Below, one piece after another: positions 35,589 through 43,365 of a stretch of 64,000 nucleotides of DNA. The translations under genes and the position numbers were made by a program. Below the pieces are notes generated by a model. It did no database searches. It was not told the origin of the DNA and was given only the letters and a program-made list of their open reading frames with translations. The DNA lies in contig NZ_CP180191.1 of NCBI RefSeq assembly GCF_047549485.1, positions 248,001 to 312,000 on the forward strand, read 5' to 3'. Source of the DNA: Piscinibacterium candidicorallinum. GTDB taxonomy: Bacteria > Pseudomonadota > Gammaproteobacteria > Burkholderiales > Burkholderiaceae_C. The first letter of the stretch is position 1. The number at the start of each line of letters is the position of its first letter.

Positions 35589-36869
35589 ATGCGCAGCCCG
35601 CTCAACATCACCGCATCGCTGACCGAGGCCCGTGAAGCCCTGCGGATGATCTTCATCTTGCGCTGCTTTGCCCTGGCTGGCCAGGCTGGCGCGGTATTGG
35701 GCGCGATGTTCCTGCTCGGCGTGAAGCTGCAGTGGCCGCCCATGGCGATTGCGTGGACCGTGCTGGCGCTGGCGAACATCTACACGTTCTGGCGCCTGCG
35801 TACTGCGCCCAGCCGCCGGCCGATCAGTCAGCAGGAGCTCGCCGCGCAGCTCTCCATCGACGTCGGTGCGTTGACACTGCAGCTCATGTTTTCTGACGGG
35901 CTGTCCAACCCCTTTGTGCTGTTCTACTGCCTCGTGGTGTCGGTGGCGGCCGTGCTGCTCGAGGGATCCGGCGCGATCATGATTACGGTGCTCGGGTTGC
36001 TGGGCCTGCTGTTCAACGCGATGTTCGCCGTGCCCATGGAGTGGCCTGCAGGTCTGGACGTGGCGTTCTGGCAGCGGCTGGGCATCCTTGTTGCGCTTGT
36101 GCTCTGCCTGGCCATGGTGACCGGGTTTCTGCTCGAACTCTCCGGTGCCGTTCGCGCTCGCGCCACCAAGCTCGTCAGCACGCGTGAGTCCCTGCTGCGG
36201 CGCGAACGGGTGATCGCATTGGGAGCGCTTGCCGCCGGTGCTGCGCATGAGCTGGGGACGCCTCTTCAGACGATGAGCCTGCTTGTCGAAGAGCTGGGCA
36301 GCCGCCTCACGCGAGCAACAGACCGCGAAGACGTCGAGCTGCTGGCCGCTCAGCTCGCACGCTGCAAGTCCATCCTCGCTCGCCTGACAGATACCGCGGG
36401 GGGCGCGTTGAATGCGTCCTCGCTAGAACCCGTGGATGCGAATGCATGGGCCGAGCAGGTGGTGACGGACTACCAGTTGTTGTTTCCCGCACGCCGCGTG
36501 CGGCTTGAGCCGGCAACAGGCAAGGCTCGCATCGCACCTGAGCCACTCTTCACGCAAGCATTGGTGACCATCCTGGACAACGCACGGGCGCTGGCGCGTG
36601 CGAGCATCGAAGTGAAGCTCAGCCTGCACCGGGATACTGTAGTGATCGCCGTCCATGATGACGGCCCGGGCTTTTCCGCCGAGGCACTCTCGCACTTTGC
36701 TGAGCCATTGGTGACCGAGCGGGTCGGTGGTCGCGGCCTGGGCCTGTTCCTCGCGAGCACTGCGCTGGAGTCTCTGGGCGGTCAGCTGCTTGCACGCAAT
36801 CACGCCGCTGGCGGCGCGGTCGTGAGCATGATTCTTCCTCTTGCCTCCTCAGGAGCGCTTCAACGATGA
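35589..36869 (+). CDS. Redox-sensing histidine kinase, RegB/PrrB/ActS family
   Basis: The 426-residue kinase has six membrane segments (about residues 18-190) with the family's quinone-site motif in the form DGLSNPF (Asn107), a HisKA-like region with phospho-acceptor His220 in GAAHELGTPLQTM, and an HATPase domain (VHDDGPGF, GGRGLGLFLAST). A cysteine at 259 in ARCKSIL matches the position of the redox-active cysteine of RegB. Such kinases control respiration, carbon fixation or photosynthesis genes according to redox state. The stop overlaps the start of the regulator gene (ATGA), so the pair is coupled. Confidence 0.9.
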   Translation: MRSPLNITASLTEAREALRMIFILRCFALAGQAGAVLGAMFLLGVKLQWPPMAIAWTVLALANIYTFWRLRTAPSRRPISQQELAAQLSIDVGALTLQLMFSDGLSNPFVLFYCLVVSVAAVLLEGSGAIMITVLGLLGLLFNAMFAVPMEWPAGLDVAFWQRLGILVALVLCLAMVTGFLLELSGAVRARATKLVSTRESLLRRERVIALGALAAGAAHELGTPLQTMSLLVEELGSRLTRATDREDVELLAAQLARCKSILARLTDTAGGALNASSLEPVDANAWAEQVVTDYQLLFPARRVRLEPATGKARIAPEPLFTQALVTILDNARALARASIEVKLSLHRDTVVIAVHDDGPGFSAEALSHFAEPLVTERVGGRGLGLFLASTALESLGGQLLARNHAAGGAVVSMILPLASSGALQR

Positions 36870-37441
36870 GCACTTCGACTTCCTCCAACCCAGATCCGGC
36901 ATTGATTGACGGTCCGATCGACTTTCTGCTTGTGGATGACGATGAAGCGTTTCGCGGCGTGCTGGCGCGTATGCTTGATCGGCGCGGCTTCAGCGTGGCT
37001 ACGGCCGAAAGCGGCATGACGGCAGCCGGGCTGGCGCGCAAGCTGCAGCCGCGGCGCATCCTGCTGGATCTGTCGATGCCTGGCGAAAGCGGGCTGGTGG
37101 TGCTGCCCCGGTTATTGGAGGCTGTGCCGACCGCGAAGATCGTGATCCTCACGGGCTACGCGAGCATTGCCACGGCCGTGGATGCGATCAAGCTGGGCGC
37201 AATCAACTACCTGACCAAGCCCGTCGAAGTCGGTGCGATCCTGAAGGCGTTTGAGGTGTCGCCCAGCGAAACGCCTGCGCCGGTGCCATCCGAGCCGATG
37301 AGCGTGGATCGGCTGGAGTGGGAGCACATCCAGCGTGTGCTGGCCGAACACCAAGGCAACATTTCGGCGACCGCACGTGCGCTGAAGATGCACCGCCGAA
37401 CCCTGCAGAGAAAGCTTGCGAAGCGGCCTGTTCGCGCCTGA
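36866..37441 (+). CDS. Response regulator, RegA/PrrA/ActR family
   Basis: The 191-residue protein has a receiver domain (LLVDDDEAFRGVLARML, phospho-acceptor Asp68 in RILLDLSMPGESG, KPVE) and a Fis-type C-terminal helix-turn-helix (EWEHIQRVLAEHQGNISATA, then ALKMHRRTLQRKL). That small DNA-binding domain joined by a proline-rich linker (SETPAPVPSEP) is the RegA/PrrA architecture. It overlaps its kinase gene by four bases. It should activate or repress redox-controlled energy genes elsewhere; none of them is next to it. DUF1631 genes follow convergently. Confidence 0.9.
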   Translation: MSTSTSSNPDPALIDGPIDFLLVDDDEAFRGVLARMLDRRGFSVATAESGMTAAGLARKLQPRRILLDLSMPGESGLVVLPRLLEAVPTAKIVILTGYASIATAVDAIKLGAINYLTKPVEVGAILKAFEVSPSETPAPVPSEPMSVDRLEWEHIQRVLAEHQGNISATARALKMHRRTLQRKLAKRPVRA

Positions 37442-37465
37442 GGCGCCTGCGCCGCATGGCGCCAG

Positions 37466-39841
37466 CTACTGCTTAGGATCTGGCGCGGGCATCGTTTGGC
37501 TGAACGGCCCCGATGCGGTGTCAGCAAAGTCCTGTGAAGGTGGCCGAGTGCCCGCGGCGGCGCCCGGCGGTGCGACTTCGACGGTCTGCGCCGACTCGGA
37601 ACCCAGGAGTTGCGAGATGGCCTTGGTCACCATGCGGTTTGCATCGAGACCCTGAACCTGACCGTGTGCGATCTGGCGAGCGATCTCCTGGTCCTTGCGG
37701 ACGAACGCTTCCTTGCCATTGTGCCAGGAGAACACGATACGCGTACGCCGCGGACTGATCTGGCTGACGCGGTAGCGGTGATTCGTCCCGTTGTCCGCGA
37801 CGAAATCGAACCAATTGCCCGGCCGGTAGTTGCGCGCTTCTTCAAGATAGGGGTTGTCGCCACCCTCGAAGACTGAGCGCCGGCGCGCGCGCAGCGCTTC
37901 GATCTCCGCATGGGCATTGATCATGTCCTGCTGCTTCTGGCGCTCGTCCTCGGCGAGCTTATTGCCGCCGAAGGCGAGATCTGCGTGTGTGCGCATCAGG
38001 CGCTGCATGAACGCATCGCGGTCCGTGCCTTTCCAGCCGACCTGATCCAGCACAGCCGACACCGACGCAGCCAGCTTGGGCAGGCTGGCAACGAGCTTGG
38101 CGCGCTCTTCTTCCTTGTGCTTGGGTTCGACCGACCAGATCAAGCCTTCTGTGATGGCGACCATGTCCTTCCAGCGCTGCAGATCCTCGCCGCGGCGCGA
38201 AAACGCGAACGCAAGCGCCAAGCGCCAGCGCGTCAGCAGGAAGGGGATCATGAAGGGTGCCGGCTCGCGCCACTTCAAACGCGCATGCAGGCACTCGTCG
38301 GCCGCATGCAAGGCAAGCTCGAGCTTTTCGTTGGTCTCAAGCTCCGATAGGTAGGGCTTGAGCTCGTATTCGATCAGCCGTTCCTTGGCAGCCTTGAGCT
38401 TCGTGAACTTTTCATTGATGGTTTCGAAGGTCAGTAGGTTGTCGATCACGCCGGAGAGCAGATCCTTGCCCACCGCCTTCAGAAACAGGTACGACGCATC
38501 CTGCTTGCCGAACTCGGGTCGCCAGCCGGCCGCAACCGAGACCATATTCTCCAGCAACTGTCTGCCCGGATGCTCCTTGTGCGAGAAGAAGCGCCGATCG
38601 AGCATCGCGCTCTTGAGCACCGGAATCTGGGCTTGACCGATCAGGGGCTTCAAAGGCGAGGGGATCACCCGGTCGTCGAAGACCTCGTCAAACACCTCTG
38701 CAAGCGCTGCAGCGGTCAATCGATCGACAGCCGGAGCGCGCTTGAACTCCGAGCTGCGCGACAGGTCAGTCAGTACATTCCGGTACTTGTCGCTGTCACG
38801 CGTCTCGATCAGCATGCGCGCCTGTGTCAGCGTCAGTGTTTCCATCAGCTCCGGATCCACCGCGCCCTGTTGACCTGCATTGCCTTCTTTCAGGCCGAGA
38901 GTCACCAGCTGCTGCAATGCTCGTGCCACCTTGGCGCGGTACTCGGGCCGCAGGCGACTGCGCGTCTTCGGCGCAGGCTGCGCCGAGGCGCTGTCCGGGT
39001 CTTGAGCTGAACTGACCTCGCTGTGCAGTTGCTCGGCATGTTCGTCTTCCGCTTCCGCCTGCGCCGCTGCAGGAGGGGGCTCCCCTGCGGCGGCGCGCTG
39101 CTCGGCCGCTCTCTGCGAAGCCTGCTTGGCAAGGCGCACCTGATAGCCCGGATCCTGAGGTACCCCAGCCCGCGTCAGCGCATCCTGAAGCTCGTCGTAC
39201 AGCGCCTCGAACTTCAGGAAGCTATTGGGCGTCACCGCGGTGAGCAGCAGTTCCTCGGCGTCGATATCGAGCCCAGAGGTTGCCCAGCCTTGCGATAGCG
39301 CCTGAACGAACGTGAAGGGCCGGAATGGATTGAGCAGGCCTTCGCGCATCGTCACCTTCATGCCGGCGCAGATACGGCGGATCACGAAGGTCGACGACTC
39401 CTCGACGGCATTGAGGATGGGGCTCGCCGCCCGGTCCGATCTGACGCGCCGATCCTGAATCGCGGTGTCGACTAGCGCCAGTTCAGCGGCCTTTGGCTCA
39501 TCTTCGAGATGTGCATCGGGCATCAGCTGGATAGCGCATTCCTTGACCAGCGCTTCTCGCAGCGCGGCCAGGTGCGCCAGGCGCAGTGCTGCCTCCTTCT
39601 GCTCGAGCAGCATCGACAGATGCATCTGGCGGCTGGACAGGCGCGAATCGGCTTCCTTGTCGGCGTACGCACGCAGCGCCAGCGCCAGGCTCCTCACGAG
39701 CTCGCCATGATTGCGGGCAACATGGTCGTACGCGACCGCCGTCAATCTTTCGAGCAGTGGCGGCAAGGCCTTGCCCCGCAGGGAAGACGCTCGCTCGGCG
39801 GGCGCGAGAATTGGAGGCGAAGACTCTATGCCGGCTGCCAT
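37466..39841 (-). CDS. DUF1631 protein, copy B
   Basis: The 791-residue cytosolic-looking protein belongs to DUF1631, a large, mostly helical family of unknown function typical of beta- and gammaproteobacteria. Shared phrases with its neighbour include LLLTAVTPNSFLKFEALYDEL, LKPLIGQAQIPVLKSAMLDRRFF and a C-terminal beta-rich segment NWFDFVADNGTNHRYRVSQI that resembles a PilZ-like fold. There are no membrane segments. The C-terminal domain resembles a nucleotide-binding regulatory module, but I see no clear RxxxR. It begins three bases after copy A ends, so the two are cotranscribed and arose by duplication; identity between them is modest. Confidence 0.85.
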   Translation of the reverse strand: MAAGIESSPPILAPAERASSLRGKALPPLLERLTAVAYDHVARNHGELVRSLALALRAYADKEADSRLSSRQMHLSMLLEQKEAALRLAHLAALREALVKECAIQLMPDAHLEDEPKAAELALVDTAIQDRRVRSDRAASPILNAVEESSTFVIRRICAGMKVTMREGLLNPFRPFTFVQALSQGWATSGLDIDAEELLLTAVTPNSFLKFEALYDELQDALTRAGVPQDPGYQVRLAKQASQRAAEQRAAAGEPPPAAAQAEAEDEHAEQLHSEVSSAQDPDSASAQPAPKTRSRLRPEYRAKVARALQQLVTLGLKEGNAGQQGAVDPELMETLTLTQARMLIETRDSDKYRNVLTDLSRSSEFKRAPAVDRLTAAALAEVFDEVFDDRVIPSPLKPLIGQAQIPVLKSAMLDRRFFSHKEHPGRQLLENMVSVAAGWRPEFGKQDASYLFLKAVGKDLLSGVIDNLLTFETINEKFTKLKAAKERLIEYELKPYLSELETNEKLELALHAADECLHARLKWREPAPFMIPFLLTRWRLALAFAFSRRGEDLQRWKDMVAITEGLIWSVEPKHKEEERAKLVASLPKLAASVSAVLDQVGWKGTDRDAFMQRLMRTHADLAFGGNKLAEDERQKQQDMINAHAEIEALRARRRSVFEGGDNPYLEEARNYRPGNWFDFVADNGTNHRYRVSQISPRRTRIVFSWHNGKEAFVRKDQEIARQIAHGQVQGLDANRMVTKAISQLLGSESAQTVEVAPPGAAAGTRPPSQDFADTASGPFSQTMPAPDPKQ

Positions 39842-39844
39842 GGG

Positions 39845-42151
39845 TCAGTGTGTCGCTGCCGGTCCGCCAGCCTGTGCTGATCCGTTGAGGATGTCGCTTG
39901 CGTCCTCCCCAAGCAGCGCACCGAGCGCACGGGCAACGATCGGTTCCACGTCCACGGGCCGCAGACGCCCGGTGCGCAGCAGGCGTGCCACGTCACGTTC
40001 GGAATGCACGAAGGCGTCGAAACCCTCGCGGTTGGTAAACAGCAGACGTGTGCGCATCGGGCTGACCCACGAGAGGCGATAGCGCCGTTCGCTGCCGTCG
40101 TCGGCAATGAAGTCGAACCAGGTGTTGCGACTCAATCCGTGCGCCTGCTCGTCGTACTGATCTTCCAGCGAGCCGTTCACGTTGGCGCGGCGGGCTTCCA
40201 GTGCTTCGCGTGCAGAGCTCGCTGCAGCCTCTTCGGCCTGCTGCAGCATCGGGTCGGCGGGCGTCTCGGCCACGCCGGCGCGTACTACTCGGGTATGGGT
40301 CTCGATGAGGCGCCGGGTGAACGCGGCGCGCTCGTCGCCAGTCCAGCGAATGGCGTCCAGCGCGACATTGATGTGGCGCACCATGGTGGGCAGCACGGAA
40401 ACCAGCTGGCGGCGATCTTCCGGTGTGGCCTTGGGCTTTACTGACCAGATCAGCTGGTCCATCGTCTCGACAGCGCGATCCCACACGTCCGGTCGCCGTT
40501 CGCGGTTCAACCATGCATGGGCGAGGACTTCGCGCCACTGGTTGGTCAGGAAGGGTGTCAGCAGCGCGTCAATCTCTCGGCCAGCCATGCGCGAGTGCAC
40601 GCACTCGTCGGCAGTACGCAACGCGAGCTCGAATTGCTCGTTGGTCGCCGCATCATTGGCTTGCGGCTCGATACGTGCTGCAACCTGCTGTTCGGACTCG
40701 AACAGGAAACGCTCGAATTCTTCGAGCAGCTCCGTGAACAGCGACAGATCTTCCTGGAAGTCGCTCAGCACGCGCTGAACAGTCTTTTCGATCTGCGCGT
40801 AGAGCGGGTCGTCCTCGCCCTTCTCGGGCGCCCAGGCCACGGAAGCGCGAGCCAGCGAATCCACAAGCTTGCGCGCGGGATGCTCCTGCTTGAAGAAGAA
40901 CTCGCGATCGATCATCGCAGCCTTCAGGACCGGAATCTGCAGACGAGAGATCACAACCTTCAGCTGCGAAGGAATCGAGATCTCGGAGAACACGTAGTCG
41001 AAAACCTGCGCGAGCACTTCAACCGTGCCTCGGTCAAGCTCTGCCGCTTCCTTGACGCGATCGGACTCGGCCATCGCACGGAGCATGTTCTCGGGTACGG
41101 GGACTTCATCAACGTCGCCGACGACGATCGGCTGCGGCTCATCAAGTGCGCGGGCCTGCAGTGAATTCAGGAAGCCTACGAATTGAGGGTCAGGTTGGGG
41201 TAGCAACGCAGCCGCAGACTCGCTGTCGCCCGTGAACAGCGGACGACGAAGCATGTTTGACAGCTTGCCCAGGAACTCCTTGGCTGACTGGCCGATGCGA
41301 AGGATGGAGTCCTGGAAGCCGGCACCGCCCCAGTCGCGGCTGTCCAGATTGGCCTGCTGCTCTTCATTCAGCTGGCGCCAAAGCATGGTCTTTGCGTCAT
41401 CCGAGGGTCCTCCCTGGGTCTGACGGAACGCGGAAGGTGGCATCACGCCGGTGTCACGCGCCTTGCGTACCCGAAGCTGCAGCTTTGGCGCGACTCCTGC
41501 CTTGACCAGCGTGCGGTCGAGCGCGTCATACAGTACATCCAGAGGGAAGAAGGTCTGCGGGGTGATGGAGAGCAGGAGGTCTTCGGTTGCGTGCGAGTCG
41601 AGGCCTGCCATTTCCCAGCCCTGCATGAACGCGCGCAGGAACACTTCGGGCCGCACAGGGTTGCGAGCGAGTTGCGGGTCATCATCGCCGAAGAGCACAC
41701 CGCAACGGTGGGTCAGCGGCGCAACTTCTTCCTCGTAAAACGCATTGATCGGGCGTGAGACGCGGTCGAGCAGGACTGCGCGGTCCTGCTCGGCGGTATC
41801 CACAAGTGACAGGCCGCCTGCGGCAAGCAGGCTTTCAGAGCGCGGGCGCAGCGGCGCCTCGGCTTGCTCGTCCAGCGTGGCGCGAAGACTGTTCAGGAAG
41901 GAGCGCTTGAATACTTCACCCTGTCGCCCGAGCAGGTTGTAGGCCGATAGCCAGTGCGAAGCGCGGACAGAGGACTCCGAGTGATCAGCCAGCTCGAACA
42001 GATGCTTGCGCAGGCGCGTGATCGTGTCGTCAAAGGTGGCGCTGGCAAAGTCCATCGACTGGGTCACCATGCCGCGCAGGAGCAGACGCGCTTGCTTGAA
42101 GCGAGCGCTGTCTCCTGGCAGGGGCTGCCGAGTCTGGGGGGTCAAAGCCAT
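39845..42151 (-). CDS. DUF1631 protein, copy A
   Basis: The 768-residue first member of the tandem pair. It has the same plan as copy B: helical body, DLLLSITPQTFFPLDVLYDAL, LKVVISRLQIPVLKAAMIDREFFF, and a C-terminal TWFDFIADDGSERRYRLSWV segment. Function is unknown; older annotations as thymidine phosphorylase are, to my knowledge, unsupported. The divergent gap to the FecR-like gene carries a nested hairpin at 42194-42236. Having two diverged copies in an operon suggests a heteromeric complex, which is inference. Confidence 0.85.
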   Translation of the reverse strand: MALTPQTRQPLPGDSARFKQARLLLRGMVTQSMDFASATFDDTITRLRKHLFELADHSESSVRASHWLSAYNLLGRQGEVFKRSFLNSLRATLDEQAEAPLRPRSESLLAAGGLSLVDTAEQDRAVLLDRVSRPINAFYEEEVAPLTHRCGVLFGDDDPQLARNPVRPEVFLRAFMQGWEMAGLDSHATEDLLLSITPQTFFPLDVLYDALDRTLVKAGVAPKLQLRVRKARDTGVMPPSAFRQTQGGPSDDAKTMLWRQLNEEQQANLDSRDWGGAGFQDSILRIGQSAKEFLGKLSNMLRRPLFTGDSESAAALLPQPDPQFVGFLNSLQARALDEPQPIVVGDVDEVPVPENMLRAMAESDRVKEAAELDRGTVEVLAQVFDYVFSEISIPSQLKVVISRLQIPVLKAAMIDREFFFKQEHPARKLVDSLARASVAWAPEKGEDDPLYAQIEKTVQRVLSDFQEDLSLFTELLEEFERFLFESEQQVAARIEPQANDAATNEQFELALRTADECVHSRMAGREIDALLTPFLTNQWREVLAHAWLNRERRPDVWDRAVETMDQLIWSVKPKATPEDRRQLVSVLPTMVRHINVALDAIRWTGDERAAFTRRLIETHTRVVRAGVAETPADPMLQQAEEAAASSAREALEARRANVNGSLEDQYDEQAHGLSRNTWFDFIADDGSERRYRLSWVSPMRTRLLFTNREGFDAFVHSERDVARLLRTGRLRPVDVEPIVARALGALLGEDASDILNGSAQAGGPAATH

Positions 42152-42193
42152 TGAATCCTCAAAACGCCTGCAGGGATTGTGAGGCAGACGATC

Positions 42194-42236
42194 CGAAAAT
42201 GTAGGCCAAAGTGCGTTGATTTTGGCGCAATTTTCG
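42194..42236. repeat. Nested hairpin in divergent DUF1631 / FecR gap
   Basis: CGAAAAT (42194) pairs with ATTTTCG (42230), and inside it GCCAAA (42205) pairs with TTTGGC (42221). It is AT-rich and contains CCGAAA like the intergenic element family, but it lacks the GCGGAA core, so I list it separately. It may be a regulatory site for either gene. Confidence 0.45.
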
Positions 42237-42355
42237 TGCCGTACGCGAACAAGGGTGAAGAAGGGGTGTTTTTCGTGAGCTGACAGGCAGCCGAGAGTTC
42301 AGTCGCGTATCTTTCGCCCCGGAGCCGCCCGCAATCCGACGGGCGCGGAGGAGTG

Positions 42356-43162
42356 ATGGTGCGCTGGATGTCATCGGCATGGTGTCTTGCTGGGTTGCTG
42401 CTGTCCGGGCTGAGTTTTGTCCAGCCGACCGCACAGGCTCAAAGCCTACCGGTTCCTTTGGTGCAGGCCGGCACCGTCGAGCGGCTTGCGGGCACCGTTC
42501 GCCTGGGCGGTGCAGGTGGTGAGCGCACCGCCACCATCAAGTCACCTGTTTATGAAGGCGAGCGCATCCTCACGGACGCGGGCTCCGAGGTCGTGCTGCG
42601 CATGGTGGACGGCGCGCTGATCGCATTGCGGCCGAACTCACAGATCACTCTGGTCAAGTACACCTTCACGCCAGACCCGAAGGACGCGAAATCCGATGGC
42701 ACCACCATCCAGCTTCTGACGGGTGCGCTGCGTGCGATCACGGGCGTGATGGGTCGGCGCAATCCCGCGAGCGTGCAGGTCCGGACTTCAAGTGCCACGA
42801 TCGGCGTGCGCGGGACGGATTTCGAGGTCGTGCTTGTTGAAGCCGACAATGGCGAGATCCGATCCGGCACCTACAACCGGGTGATCGAGGGCAGCACCTT
42901 CCTTGAAGCCGCGGACGGCCAGCGCCTGGTCGTCAACAAGGGGCAGAGTGCGTACGTACCGAAGGACGTGCTCAAGCTCGCGCGCGAATTTGGCCTGCTG
43001 CGCAGCGTGCCGCCAGTGTTCCAGGCCGGCAGCTTCGACGACGCGCTCAAGACCCTGCAGGACGAAGCCATGCGCCAGCTCGAGCGCGAGTTGCACAAGT
43101 ACATGCCTTCTCAGCTTCAGCAGCTGCTGCCGGGGCTGGGCGATCTGTTCCGGCGGCGCTGA
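42356..43162 (+). CDS. Exported FecR-domain protein
   Basis: The 268-residue product has a signal peptide (cleavage after AQA near residue 29) and a FecR domain (about 40-165: GTVERLAGTVRLGG, VYEGERILTDAGSEVVLRMV, then IQLLTGALRAITG and SSATIGVRGTDFEVV). In this class, often without any sigma factor partner, FecR is a periplasmic module of unknown target. The C-terminal 60 residues are charged and helical. The ATG at 42356 has GGAGG at good spacing; a GTG three bases earlier is less likely. The next gene is the DUF5916 protein, preceded by its own predicted promoter and attenuator-like leader. Confidence 0.85.
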   Translation: MVRWMSSAWCLAGLLLSGLSFVQPTAQAQSLPVPLVQAGTVERLAGTVRLGGAGGERTATIKSPVYEGERILTDAGSEVVLRMVDGALIALRPNSQITLVKYTFTPDPKDAKSDGTTIQLLTGALRAITGVMGRRNPASVQVRTSSATIGVRGTDFEVVLVEADNGEIRSGTYNRVIEGSTFLEAADGQRLVVNKGQSAYVPKDVLKLAREFGLLRSVPPVFQAGSFDDALKTLQDEAMRQLERELHKYMPSQLQQLLPGLGDLFRRR

Positions 43163-43209
43163 CACCTTCTGCTGTGCGCGGGGTGATGACGCCCGTGCAA
43201 TTTGCTGTC

Positions 43210-43215
43210 TACACT
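43210..43215 (+). promoter_or_regulatory. Predicted -10 box of a leaderless transcript
   Basis: TACACT lies six bases before the ATG at 43222, with ATGACG about 18 bases upstream as a weak -35. The start site would be the A of that ATG, giving a leaderless mRNA. Confidence 0.45.
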
Positions 43216-43221
43216 TATCCC

Positions 43222-43251
43222 ATGATTCAGTTCTACCGCTTCAGCCGCTGA
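43222..43251 (+). CDS. Possible leaderless nine-residue leader peptide MIQFYRFSR
   Basis: This nine-codon frame starts at the predicted transcription start and ends in TGA. It is followed by a perfect hairpin (GCGCGGA at 43259, TCCGCGC at 43271) and then a terminator-like hairpin at 43295-43315, the arrangement of an attenuator. The peptide has two Phe, one Tyr and two Arg, which could make ribosome movement sensitive to aromatic or arginine tRNA charging. No ribosome site precedes it, in line with a leaderless start. The idea rests on layout only and could be chance. Confidence 0.4.
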   Translation: MIQFYRFSR

Positions 43252-43294
43252 GCGTGTCGCGCGGAGTCCATCCGCGCCGCGTCTCGTCCCCGCC

Positions 43295-43315
43295 ACGCCC
43301 GAACGCCTCGGGCGT
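43295..43315 (+). terminator. Terminator-like hairpin upstream of the DUF5916 gene
   Basis: ACGCCCGA pairs perfectly with TCGGGCGT across a five-base loop and is followed by ATTTCTT. It lies 51 bases before the DUF5916 start and after the short leader frame, so it could be an attenuator. It could also simply end transcription from the FecR gene. Confidence 0.6.
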
Positions 43316-43365
43316 ATTTCTTGTCGGCCCGCCGGGTCGACGATCTTCTGGCTGAAGAGTCTTCC

